Positions 24,157 through 32,073 of a DNA stretch of 64,000 bases are shown here, piece by piece; position 1 is the first letter of the stretch; each line of letters begins with the position of its first letter. The position numbers and the translations under genes were made by a program. This stretch comes from Microbacterium sp. BR1. GTDB taxonomy: Bacteria; Actinomycetota; Actinomycetes; Actinomycetales; Microbacteriaceae. The notes below the pieces were generated by a model. That model was not told the origin of the DNA. It saw nothing but the letters and a program-made list of their open reading frames with translations, and ran no database searches. The stretch spans positions 186,001 through 250,000 of the forward strand of contig NZ_NMUN01000004.1 in assembly GCF_002812725.1 (NCBI RefSeq), written 5' to 3'.

Positions 24157-25825
24157 CCTCGATCCACCGATGAGCCTTCGGTGGGTGGCGTCGGTGTGAT
24201 GGGCGCGGCGTGATCGGCTGCGGGCAGGGGTGAGTTCCGGGCGTCTCATCCCGGTTGTCCACTTCGTTGTCGGTCGTGCCGCTGGTGGCGGCGGTGGTCA
24301 GCTGGCCGCGGCCGGTGGTGGTGCGTGCGTCGCGGTGAAGAGTCGGTCGAACGCGGTCTGCCAGGGCCAGACGTCCGGCAGGTGCAGGATGATGCGGCGC
24401 GCCGTCCGCGCCAGTCGTGCCGGCACTGAGACGAGGGTGCGGCGAATCGTCGCGGTCGTTGCCCGGGCGAGCCGCCCGCCTCGGTCGGCGATGAGTCCAG
24501 CGGTGCGGGTGAGGTTGAATGCGATCACGGCGAGGACGAGCCATGCGCTGTTCGCGGTGAACACTCCCGAGGGCAGGTGAGCGAGCGGGCCCGCCTTCAG
24601 GTCCGCGTGAACTTGCTCGATGATCGCGTGCCCGCGGTGGGTCTTGTCCGCCGCGACGGTTCCCATCGTCTGCTTGTCGGTGGTGGTGAAGAACGCGTGG
24701 TGCCGGTAGATGTCGAACAGCGTCGGCTGCTCGACCTGCTTGGGGTTCAGGTCCGGGATCCGCCGCACCACCAGTCGCCCTTCAACCCGTTCGGCGATCT
24801 TCCGGGAACGGAACGCTGTGAAGGGCACCTCGGCGACCTCTGCCTTCGAGATCCACCGGCCCGTGACCTCGTCACGGATCGCGTTCGGGTACTCGATCGT
24901 CTCCCACCCGTCCTCGGGGATCGTCGCGATCGCCGTCTTCACCGCGGGGTCCATCCGAACGGTGACGGACACGTCCGCGCCGGCCTTGATCGCCGTGCCG
25001 ATGGTGGCGTGTCCGTAGAAAGCGGAGTCCGCCCGCAGCAACGGCCGAACACTGCTGCCCAGGTCCATGCGGCGAAGCGTGGCGAGGGTGTCGGCGACGA
25101 TCCTGGCCGCGCCTTTCGGGGAACCGGTCTTCCCCTGCCGCAGCCGCTGCCCCACGATCACCGGCGCCGACTGCGATGTCGACGCCGTGGCGAACAGGGC
25201 GTTCAGGCCGCGGACGCCGGAGTACCCGAACGACGCGCCCTGCTTCTGGTATCCGTGGACCTCGATGATCGTGTCGTCCAGATCCACCATCACCCGCTCG
25301 TCGTTCGACGCCCGCAGCAGCGGCGCGGATTGCGCGACGTTCACCAGGGTCCGTGAGGCGACGGCGTCGAGCTGGCGGACGTGCCCGAACCGGAACTCCC
25401 GCAGGAACGAGCCCAGCGTCGACGGCGCATACGTCCGATCGAACAACCGGCCCATCCCGCCATGACGCAGCAGATTCATGTCGTCGATCGAGTCCGCCCC
25501 GGCGAGCATCCCCGCCACCAGCGCCATCACCTTGCCGCCCGCGTTCGCACCCTTATCCGACGGGACCGTCAACCGGACCTGCGCGAGCTGATCGAGCCCC
25601 GCAGAACGGGCAAGACGGAGCATCGGGACCAGCCCTGCGGCCGACACAAGATTCGGATCATCGAACTTCGCTGACACCGCAGCGGGAGCATGCTTGAATT
25701 GCACCTACGAGATGCCTCTCAGACTCGGGAAATAGGATCTTAGACAAGCTCTATTCTTCCTGGTCAGAGGGGCATTTCTGCGTTACGACGCCAACTCAGC
25801 AAGCCTCCCCATCGGTGGATCGAGG
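24157..25825 (-). mobile_element. IS1380-family insertion sequence, complete copy
   Basis: It is 1669 bp long. Its ends share CCTCGATCCACCGATG (24157-24172 and, inverted, 25810-25825). CTTAG stands on both sides (24152-24156 and 25826-25830), consistent with a 5-bp target duplication of the size used by this family. The partial copy at 38805-39444 is also followed by CTTAG, so this may be a preferred target or part of the element end. It carries one transposase on the minus strand and is inserted precisely at the mcrC stop codon. Confidence 0.88.
24298..25704 (-). CDS. IS1380-family transposase
   Basis: This 468-residue DDE transposase has the family features: early Asp in MVDLDDTIIEVHGYQKQG, a middle Asp in LLRADSAFYGHATI, and the C-terminal helix AHLPSGVFTANSAWLVLAVI. 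It starts at GTG 25704 with the typical MQFKHA sequence. The frame is complete and probably functional. A near-identical N-terminal fragment lies at 38805-39323. Confidence 0.93.
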   Translation of the reverse strand: MQFKHAPAAVSAKFDDPNLVSAAGLVPMLRLARSAGLDQLAQVRLTVPSDKGANAGGKVMALVAGMLAGADSIDDMNLLRHGGMGRLFDRTYAPSTLGSFLREFRFGHVRQLDAVASRTLVNVAQSAPLLRASNDERVMVDLDDTIIEVHGYQKQGASFGYSGVRGLNALFATASTSQSAPVIVGQRLRQGKTGSPKGAARIVADTLATLRRMDLGSSVRPLLRADSAFYGHATIGTAIKAGADVSVTVRMDPAVKTAIATIPEDGWETIEYPNAIRDEVTGRWISKAEVAEVPFTAFRSRKIAERVEGRLVVRRIPDLNPKQVEQPTLFDIYRHHAFFTTTDKQTMGTVAADKTHRGHAIIEQVHADLKAGPLAHLPSGVFTANSAWLVLAVIAFNLTRTAGLIADRGGRLARATTATIRRTLVSVPARLARTARRIILHLPDVWPWQTAFDRLFTATHAPPPAAAS

Positions 25826-25829
25826 CTTA

Positions 25830-26069
25830 GAGCCCGGCCGCCCGGGACACCCCGGTCGCCCCGGCCACGCCGACGGCGCCCCGCACGACGCGTACGACGA
25901 CGGATGCCGCGGCGCCGCGTGGCACGGCCGCCGCGGTCACGGCCACGGCCACGGCTTCCGTGGTCACCACGCCCACGGCCAGCACGGTCACGGGTCTCAC
26001 GCGCAGGACGCGTACGAGCGCGGCTTCGACGCAGGCTTCGCCCGCGGCCGCGAGTCCGACGCCGCCTGA
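25830..26069 (+). CDS. His/Gly-rich ORF fragment next to the IS (doubtful)
   Basis: The frame is open from the IS border to TGA 26069 and encodes a Gly/His-rich stretch (GHGHGHGFRGHHAHGQHGHG) followed by a more ordinary DAYERGFDAGFARG. The only available starts are inside the IS end (GTG 25815). The His-rich part could bind metal. It may be the 3' end of a gene whose 5' part was lost, or a chance frame in GC-rich DNA; I lean to a gene remnant because the last 20 residues look like a real protein end. Confidence 0.3.
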   Translation, partial: EPGRPGHPGRPGHADGAPHDAYDDGCRGAAWHGRRGHGHGHGFRGHHAHGQHGHGSHAQDAYERGFDAGFARGRESDAA

Positions 26070-26126
26070 ACCCCGCGCCCCGGCGCCCCACCGTGCCGCG
26101 CCGTGGCGCCGACCTTGCGGGTTCTC

Positions 26127-26272
26127 CGCCGAGCTTGTGGGTTTTGCAGCGACATTGTGCACATGCTCGCGCGCAAACCCACATGCTCGCGCGCAAACCC
26201 ACATGCTCGCGCGCAAACCCACATGCTCGCGCGCAAACCCACAAGCTCGCGCGCAAACCCACAAGCTCGGCG
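26127..26272. repeat. Five 20-bp tandem repeats capped by an 18-bp inverted repeat
   Basis: ACATGCTCGCGCGCAAACCC occurs four times without change (26161-26240), then once as ACAAGCTCGCGCGCAAACCC (26241-26260) and once cut short (26261-26269). The left border CGCCGAGCTTGTGGGTTT (26127-26144) is the exact reverse complement of the right end (26255-26272). The whole block can therefore form one long stem with a repeat-filled loop, or several smaller hairpins. The 20-bp period is not a multiple of three, so it is not coding. Confidence 0.93.
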
Positions 26273-26297
26273 AACGGATGCCGGAGCCCGGCGCCGG

Positions 26298-26316
26298 CGT
26301 CACACGCCCGTCACAC
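26298..26316 (+). promoter_or_regulatory. Paired CGTCACAC motif upstream of the sirohydrochlorin chelatase gene
   Basis: CGTCACAC stands at 26298-26305 and again at 26309-26316, an 11-bp step. The same octamer pair, inverted and with a 10-bp step, lies upstream of the sulfite reductase gene at 27088-27105. CACAAT (26325-26330) is a possible -10 box only six bases before GTG 26337, which would give a leaderless message. I infer a shared sulfur-pathway regulator. Confidence 0.45.
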
Positions 26317-26336
26317 ACGGCGGGCACAATGGGCAC

Positions 26337-27050
26337 GTGACCTCGACGCCCGCGCTCCTCGCGATCTCGCACGGCACGTCCTCCCCCGCCGGGCAGGCCG
26401 CCGTCGCGGCGCTCGTCGAGGCCGTCGCAGCCCGGCTGCCGGAGGTCACCGTGCGGCTCGGGCATGTGGACGTGCAGCAGCCGGATGTCGCGGCATCCCT
26501 CGACGCTCTTCCTGCGGGGCAGCCGGTCGTGATCGTCCCGCTCCTGCTGTCGGCGGGGTATCACGTGCGCGTCGACCTGAAGAAGCAGTCCGCGGGCCGC
26601 GACCGGGTCGTCATCGCACCGGCCATGGGGCCTGACTCACGTCTCGTCGACGCGCTCGTCGCGCGCCTCTCGCCCCTCGACTTTGCCGAAGACGACGCCG
26701 TCGTGCTCGCGGTCGCCGGATCGAGCGACGACCGCGCGAACGACGACTGTCGCGAGATCGGACGGATGCTGGGCGCCGAGCTTGACCGCGAGGTCACGGT
26801 GGGCTTCCTCGCGGCCGCCGACCCACGGCTCGACGCCGCCGTCACCGTCGCGCGGGCGCGCACGTCGGCCGGCGGGCGAGTGGTCGTCGCGACCTACCTC
26901 CTGGCGCCCGGATACTTCCACGATCTCGCGGTGCGGCTCGCCGGCGCCGCCCCGGTCGCCCGCCCGCTGCTCGACGACGACGAGCCGTCGCCCGCGCTCG
27001 TCGACCTCGTGGTCGATCGCTACAAAGCCGCGCGCGGCTTGTCGGACTGA
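26337..27050 (+). CDS. Sirohydrochlorin ferrochelatase (CbiX/SirB-like)
   Basis: This 237-residue protein has two similar chelatase halves: LLAISHGTSSPAGQAA with its metal-binding His near the start, and AVAGSSDDRANDD in the second half. It inserts iron into sirohydrochlorin to form siroheme, the cofactor of the sulfite reductase encoded next. I start at GTG 26337, where similarity begins; the open frame upstream would run through the tandem repeat block. A 169-base gap with regulatory repeats separates it from sulfite reductase. Confidence 0.85.
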   Translation: MTSTPALLAISHGTSSPAGQAAVAALVEAVAARLPEVTVRLGHVDVQQPDVAASLDALPAGQPVVIVPLLLSAGYHVRVDLKKQSAGRDRVVIAPAMGPDSRLVDALVARLSPLDFAEDDAVVLAVAGSSDDRANDDCREIGRMLGAELDREVTVGFLAAADPRLDAAVTVARARTSAGGRVVVATYLLAPGYFHDLAVRLAGAAPVARPLLDDDEPSPALVDLVVDRYKAARGLSD

Positions 27051-27087
27051 ATCCACAAAGAATCCACGAAGACGCCGCCCGCAAGGT

Positions 27088-27105
27088 GTGTGACGTCGTG
27101 TGACG
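27088..27105 (+). promoter_or_regulatory. Paired GTGTGACG motif upstream of sulfite reductase
   Basis: GTGTGACG at 27088-27095 and 27098-27105 form a direct repeat with a 10-bp step. It is the complement of the CGTCACAC pair before the chelatase gene (26298-26316). A third partial copy (GCGTGACATC) follows near 27119. It is a likely site for a regulator of sulfate assimilation. Confidence 0.45.
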
Positions 27106-27219
27106 CACGTTTACGCCGCGTGACATCCGGATAGGTCGCCGCCGCCCGCCCTTCTAGCCTCACGGAATGGGCTCGATAGAGTCCGCCCGAGCGCTGCTCG
27201 GGAGTCCTCCGGAGGCACC

Positions 27220-28953
27220 GTGACCATCAGCGACACCGAAGCGCCCAGCGCGGCGGAGCGACCGCGCGCTGCCGTCCGCCCGCCTCGGCCCTCGTCCAAA
27301 CCGAACGGCCAGTGGAAGATCGACGGCACCACGCCGCTCAACGGCAATGAGGAGTGGAAGCAGGTCGACGACGGCCTGAGCGTGCGCGAGCGCATCGAGA
27401 ACACGTACTCGAAGGGCGGGTTCGCCTCGATCGACCCGACCGATCTGCACGGCCGGTTCCGCGTGTGGGGTCTCTACACGCAGCGCAAGCCCGGCATCGA
27501 CGGCGGCCGCACCGCGACCCTCACGCCCGAAGAGCTCGAGGACGAGTTCTTCATGCTGCGCGTCCGCATCGACGGCGGGCAGCTGACCACCGCGCAGCTG
27601 CGCGTGATCGCGGGCATCTCGACCGAGTTCGGCCGCGACACCGCCGACATCACCGACCGCCAGAACATCCAGCTGCACTGGATCCGCGTCGAAGACGTGC
27701 CCGAGATCTGGCGCCGGCTCGAGGCCGTGGGTCTGCGAACCACCGAAGCGTGCGGCGACGTTCCGCGCGTCATCCTCGGTTCCCCCGTCGCCGGCATCGC
27801 CGCCGACGAGCTCATCGATCCCACGCCGCAGATCGACGAGATCACCGAGCGCTTCATCGGCGACGCGTCGCTGGCGAACCTGCCCCGCAAGTTCAAGTCG
27901 GCGATCACCGGGCACCCGAGCCAGGACGTCGTCCACGAGATCAATGACGTCGCGTTCGTCGCCGTCGAGCACCCTGAGCTAGGCGTCGGCTACGACCTGT
28001 GGGTGGGCGGCGCGCTCTCGACGACGCCGCGGCTCGGCGAGCGCCTGGGCGCGTTCGTCCGGCCGGATCAGGTGGCGGATGCCTGGCACGGCGTCACCCA
28101 GATCTTCCGGGATTACGGCTACCGGCGCCTGCGCAACAAGGCGCGTCTGAAGTTCCTGCTCGCCGAGTGGGGCACCGAGAAGTTCCGCCGGGTGCTCGAG
28201 GACGAGTACCTCGGGTACACGCTCCCCGACGGCCCGGCCCCCGAGAAGCCGAAGACCACCGGCGACCACATCGGCGTCCACCGCCAGAAGGACGGCCGCT
28301 TCTACATCGGCGTCACGCCGATCGTCGGCCGTGTCTCGGGCCCGACGCTCGCGCGGCTCGCCGACGTCATCGAAGCGCACGGGTCGACGCGCCTGCGCAC
28401 GACGCCCCACCAGAAGCTCGTGATCCTCGACGTGCCCGAAGAGAACGTCGAACTCCTCATTGCGGAGCTCGACGCCCTCGGGCTCCAGGCGCGTCCGAGT
28501 CACATCCGCCGCGGCACGATCGCGTGCACCGGCATCGAGTTCTGCAAGCTCGCGATCGTCGAGACCAAGGTCAACGCGACGGCGGCGGTGCTCGACCTCG
28601 AAGAGCGTCTCAAGGGCTTCGACCTCCCGCATCCCATCTCGCTCCACGTCAACGGATGCCCCAACTCGTGCGCCCGCATCCAGACCGCCGACATCGGACT
28701 CAAGGGCCAGCTCGTCATGATCGACGGCGAGCAGGTGCCCGGCTACCAGGTGCACCTCGGCGGCGGGCTCGCGTCGCAGGACCGCGACGAGCCGGGCCTC
28801 GGCCGCACCGTGCGCGGCCTCAAGGTCGCCGCCGACGGCATCGCCGACTACGTCGACCGGGTCGTGCGCCGGTTCCTCGCCGAGCGCGACGCGGCGACCG
28901 ACGAGACGTTCGCCCAGTGGGCCCACCGCGCCGACGAGGAGGCCCTTCAATGA
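27220..28953 (+). CDS. sir: Ferredoxin-dependent sulfite reductase
   Basis: This 577-residue siroheme and 4Fe-4S enzyme reduces sulfite to sulfide with six electrons from ferredoxin. Repeated NIR/SIR ferredoxin-like and catalytic domains are visible, with the cluster cysteines in CTGIEFCKLAIVETK and HVNGCPNSCAR. The size and single-chain form match the ferredoxin-linked group, not the NADPH CysI. Nitrite reductase of the same family is possible in isolation, but the neighbours (cysH, cysD, cysN) settle it. GGAGG precedes GTG 27220. The stop overlaps cysH by ATGA. Confidence 0.9.
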   Translation: MTISDTEAPSAAERPRAAVRPPRPSSKPNGQWKIDGTTPLNGNEEWKQVDDGLSVRERIENTYSKGGFASIDPTDLHGRFRVWGLYTQRKPGIDGGRTATLTPEELEDEFFMLRVRIDGGQLTTAQLRVIAGISTEFGRDTADITDRQNIQLHWIRVEDVPEIWRRLEAVGLRTTEACGDVPRVILGSPVAGIAADELIDPTPQIDEITERFIGDASLANLPRKFKSAITGHPSQDVVHEINDVAFVAVEHPELGVGYDLWVGGALSTTPRLGERLGAFVRPDQVADAWHGVTQIFRDYGYRRLRNKARLKFLLAEWGTEKFRRVLEDEYLGYTLPDGPAPEKPKTTGDHIGVHRQKDGRFYIGVTPIVGRVSGPTLARLADVIEAHGSTRLRTTPHQKLVILDVPEENVELLIAELDALGLQARPSHIRRGTIACTGIEFCKLAIVETKVNATAAVLDLEERLKGFDLPHPISLHVNGCPNSCARIQTADIGLKGQLVMIDGEQVPGYQVHLGGGLASQDRDEPGLGRTVRGLKVAADGIADYVDRVVRRFLAERDAATDETFAQWAHRADEEALQ

Positions 28954-29693
28954 CTGTGTCACTCGCACCGCGGATCGCGGTGAAGCGTTCGCGCGACGAG
29001 CTCAAGGCGCTCGCCGAGCTGGGCGAGCGCGAGCTGCGCAGCCTCGCCGGGGACGAGGCATCCCCCGCCGACGTGGTCGCGTGGGTCGCGCAGAACTTCT
29101 CGACGGATGCCGCGGCCGTCGCCTGCTCGATGGCCGATGCGGCGCTGCCGCACCTCGTGGCCGAGCAGCTTCCGGGCGTCGATGTGCTGTTCCTCGACAC
29201 CGGCTACCACTTCGCCGAGACGCGGTTCACACGCGACGAGGTGGGCCGCGTGCTCGACGTGCGGATCGTCGACGTGCTGCCCGAGCAGACCGTCGCCGAG
29301 CAGGATGCCCAGTTCGGGGCGCAGCTGTTCGCCCGCGACCCCGGGCTGTGCTGCGCGCGCCGCAAGGTCGCTCCGCTCAAGGATGCACTCGCCGGGTACG
29401 AGGTGTGGTTCACGGGCGTCCGCCGCGAAGAGGCGCCGACCCGTGCGAACACGCCGCTCGTGACGTGGGACGAGCGCAACGGACTCGTGAAGGTCAACCC
29501 CGTGGCCGCGTGGACGTTCGACGACCTGCTCGACTACGCCGGAGCGCATCAGGTGCCGGTGAACCTCCTCGTCTCGAACGGCTACCCCTCGATCGGCTGC
29601 GAGCCGTGCACCAAGCCGGTCGCCCCCGGTGAAGACCCCCGGTCCGGCCGCTGGGCCGGCCTCTCGAAGACGGAATGCGGGCTCCACGTATGA
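28950..29693 (+). CDS. cysH: Adenylyl-sulfate (or phosphoadenylyl-sulfate) reductase
   Basis: This 247-residue reductase has LFLDTGYHFAET near residue 75, GLCCARRKVAPLK (the Cys-Cys pair), GCEPCT (the CxxC) and the catalytic ECGLHV at the very C terminus. The extra CC and CxxC cysteines bind a 4Fe-4S cluster and mark the type that acts on APS, so no APS kinase is needed; none is encoded nearby. It produces sulfite for the preceding enzyme. It overlaps sulfite reductase and cysD by ATGA on both sides. Confidence 0.93.
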   Translation: MTVSLAPRIAVKRSRDELKALAELGERELRSLAGDEASPADVVAWVAQNFSTDAAAVACSMADAALPHLVAEQLPGVDVLFLDTGYHFAETRFTRDEVGRVLDVRIVDVLPEQTVAEQDAQFGAQLFARDPGLCCARRKVAPLKDALAGYEVWFTGVRREEAPTRANTPLVTWDERNGLVKVNPVAAWTFDDLLDYAGAHQVPVNLLVSNGYPSIGCEPCTKPVAPGEDPRSGRWAGLSKTECGLHV

Positions 29694-30610
29694 CCGACAC
29701 CCTCATCGCTCCCGCCACCGCCCTGTCGACGCTCGACCTGCTCGAGGCCGAGGCGATCCACGTGATCCGCGAGGTCGTCGCCGAGTTCGAGCGGCCCGTG
29801 CTGCTGTTCTCTGGAGGCAAGGACTCCGTCGTCGTGTTGCACCTGGCGACCAAGGCGTTCGCGCCGGGCAGGGTGCCGTTCCCCGTGCTGCACGTCGACA
29901 CCGGCCACAACTTCCCCGAGGTGCTGGACTTCCGCGATGCGACGGTGGCCCGTCTCGGCATCCGTCTCGAAGTCGCGCGCGTGCAGGACTACATCGACGA
30001 CGGCCGCCTGCACGAGCGCGCCGACGGCACGCGCAATCCGCTGCAGACGCTGCCGCTGCTCGACGCGATCGCCGCCGGCCGCCACGACGCCGTGTTCGGC
30101 GGTGCGCGGCGCGACGAGGACAAGGCGCGCGCCAAGGAGCGCATCATCTCGCTGCGCGACGAGTTCGGGCAGTGGGATCCGCGCAACCAGCGCCCCGAGC
30201 TGTGGAACCTGTACAACGGGCGCCACACACCCGGTCAGCACGTGCGGGCGTTCCCGATCTCGAACTGGACCGAGCTCGACGTGTGGCGCTACATCGAGCG
30301 CGAAGGCATCGCGCTGCCGCCGCTGTACTTCGCGCACGAGCGCGAGGTGTACCGCCGCGACGGCATGTGGCGTCCGGTGGGTCCGTTCTCGCCGCCGCGC
30401 GACGACGAGCCGGTCGAGGTGCGCACGGTGCGGTACCGCACGGTGGGCGACATGAGCTGCACCGGCGCGGTCGATTCCGCCGCGGCATCCGTCGCCGACA
30501 TCGTCGCCGAAGTCGCGGTCTCGACCCTCACCGAGCGCGGCGCCACGCGCGCCGACGACCGGCTGAGCGAAGCCGCCATGGAGGACCGCAAGAAGGACGG
30601 GTACTTCTGA
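29690..30610 (+). CDS. cysD: Sulfate adenylyltransferase subunit 2
   Basis: This 306-residue protein carries the PP-loop LFSGGKDS near residue 45, LHVDTGHNFPE and FGGARRDEDKARAKERI, all typical of CysD. With CysN it makes APS from sulfate and ATP. I start at ATG 29690 (ATGA overlap with cysH) rather than five codons earlier. Its stop and the cysN start share one base (TGATG). Confidence 0.95.
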   Translation: MTDTLIAPATALSTLDLLEAEAIHVIREVVAEFERPVLLFSGGKDSVVVLHLATKAFAPGRVPFPVLHVDTGHNFPEVLDFRDATVARLGIRLEVARVQDYIDDGRLHERADGTRNPLQTLPLLDAIAAGRHDAVFGGARRDEDKARAKERIISLRDEFGQWDPRNQRPELWNLYNGRHTPGQHVRAFPISNWTELDVWRYIEREGIALPPLYFAHEREVYRRDGMWRPVGPFSPPRDDEPVEVRTVRYRTVGDMSCTGAVDSAAASVADIVAEVAVSTLTERGATRADDRLSEAAMEDRKKDGYF

Positions 30611-31986
30611 TGTCTCTGGACACCGCGACGCTCACTTCGCAGCCGACGCTCACTGCCCAGCCGACGCTGTTCCGGTTCGCGACCGCCGGCTCGGTCGACG
30701 ACGGCAAGTCGACGCTCGTCGGGCGCCTGCTGCACGACTCCAAGGCGATCCTCGCCGACCAGCTCGAGCAGGTCGCGCGCACGTCGGCCGATCGCGGTTT
30801 CGCGCACGGCGAGTTCGACTTCGCGCTGCTGACCGACGGGCTGCGCGCCGAGCGCGAGCAGGGGATCACGATCGACGTCGCGTACCGGTACTTCTCGACC
30901 GGATCGCGGTCGTTCATCCTCGCCGACTGCCCCGGCCACGTGCAGTACACACGCAACATGGTCACCGGCGCCACCACCGCCGACGCGGTCGTCGTGCTCG
31001 TCGACGCGCGCAAGGGCGTCGTCGAGCAGACGCGGCGCCACCTCGCCGTGGTGGCGCTGCTGCGCGTGCCGCACGTGATCCTCGCGGTCAACAAGATCGA
31101 CCTGGTGGATTTCTCGACGGATGCCTTCGCCGCCGTCGCGCGGGATGCCGAGGCCGTCGCGGCCGAGCTCGGCATCGACGACCTCTACGTGCTGCCGGTG
31201 TCGGCGCTTGAGGGCGACAACATCGTCGAGCGCTCGGAGCGCACGCCCTGGTACCGCGGTCCCGCGCTGCTCGAGCTGCTCGAGACGCTGCCGGCCGCGG
31301 ACGCGCTCGAGTCTTCGGTGGCGGCGGCGTCGGGGCTCGGGAATCAGGAGCCCCGGCCGCTGCGGCTGCCGGTGCAGGTCGTGCTCCGCCCGCAGGGCGG
31401 CCTCGCGCCCGACATCGCCGTCGACCCCACGGAGGTCGAGCGCCTGCGCGACTACCGTGCGGTAGCCGGTCGCATCTCGAGCGGCACCGTGCGCATCGGC
31501 GACCGGGTCGAGATCTTCCCCTCCGGCATCGCGACCACGGTCACCGGCATCCGCGTCGCCGGCGCCGAAGCCGACGAGGCGACGGCTCCGCAGTCGGTGT
31601 CGCTCGAGCTCGCCGACGACGTCGACACCGCGCGCGGTGCGGTCGTCGTGACCGCGGGCTCTCTGCCGGCCGCGCGGCGGGAGTTCGACGCCGAACTGTT
31701 CCAGCTCGACGGGCGGACGCTGACCCCCGGCATCCGTGTTCTCGTCAAACACGGCACCGCGACCGTGCAGGCGATCGTCGCGCAGATCGAGTCGCGCTAC
31801 GACCTCGACGCGCTGACGCACGCACCGGCGCAGGCGCTCGAGGTCAACGACATCGGGCGCGTGCGCGTGCGGCTCGCCGCCGACCTGCCGCTCGAGCCTT
31901 ACCGCACCAGCCGGCACGGGGGCTCGTTCCTCGTGATCCATCCGTCCGACGGCGCGACGCTCGCCGCCGGCATCGTGCGCGACTGA
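30610..31986 (+). CDS. cysN: Sulfate adenylyltransferase subunit 1 (GTPase)
   Basis: This 458-residue GTPase of the EF-Tu class has G1 AGSVDDGKST, G2 region ITIDVAYRYFST, G3 DCPGHVQYT and G4 VNKIDL. Two beta-barrel domains follow. GTP hydrolysis drives APS formation by CysD. There is no fused CysC (APS kinase) domain, in agreement with the APS-type cysH. Confidence 0.95.
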   Translation: MSLDTATLTSQPTLTAQPTLFRFATAGSVDDGKSTLVGRLLHDSKAILADQLEQVARTSADRGFAHGEFDFALLTDGLRAEREQGITIDVAYRYFSTGSRSFILADCPGHVQYTRNMVTGATTADAVVVLVDARKGVVEQTRRHLAVVALLRVPHVILAVNKIDLVDFSTDAFAAVARDAEAVAAELGIDDLYVLPVSALEGDNIVERSERTPWYRGPALLELLETLPAADALESSVAAASGLGNQEPRPLRLPVQVVLRPQGGLAPDIAVDPTEVERLRDYRAVAGRISSGTVRIGDRVEIFPSGIATTVTGIRVAGAEADEATAPQSVSLELADDVDTARGAVVVTAGSLPAARREFDAELFQLDGRTLTPGIRVLVKHGTATVQAIVAQIESRYDLDALTHAPAQALEVNDIGRVRVRLAADLPLEPYRTSRHGGSFLVIHPSDGATLAAGIVRD

Positions 31987-32014
31987 ACAGTCCGCACCCC
32001 CGCTCCACCCACCC

Positions 32015-32058
32015 CTGTCACATCGAACCCTGCCACACCGAACCCTGTCACATCGAAC
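32015..32058 (+). repeat. Three 15-bp tandem repeats before the ABC importer genes
   Basis: CTGTCACATCGAACC (32015-32029) is followed by CTGCCACACCGAACC and CTGTCACATCGAAC. It fills the cysN-importer gap directly upstream of the ribosome site AGGAGG (32061). It may be a binding site or a slippage product; it also contains the TCACA core seen in the motifs at 26298 and 27088. Confidence 0.7.
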
Positions 32059-32073
32059 GAAGGAGGCGACACC

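Noticed and set aside
26161..26269. CRISPR array
   Set aside because: The 20-bp units follow each other without spacers and no cas genes are present. It is a tandem repeat.
25827..26564. Long minus-strand frame through the tandem repeats (245 codons)
   Set aside because: Its repeated CARACGFAREHVGLRA text only reflects reading the 20-bp repeat in successive frames. It has no ribosome site and overlaps the sirohydrochlorin chelatase gene.
27187..27201. Hairpin CCGAGC-GCT-GCTCGG before sulfite reductase as a riboswitch
   Set aside because: It is a single 6-bp stem 19 bases from the start. There is no conserved SAM or other riboswitch core, so I do not call it.
29690..31986. cysN fused to APS kinase (cysC)
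   Set aside because: CysN ends after the second barrel domain; there is no kinase P-loop after residue 440. The 4Fe-4S type of CysH agrees with the absence of APS kinase.
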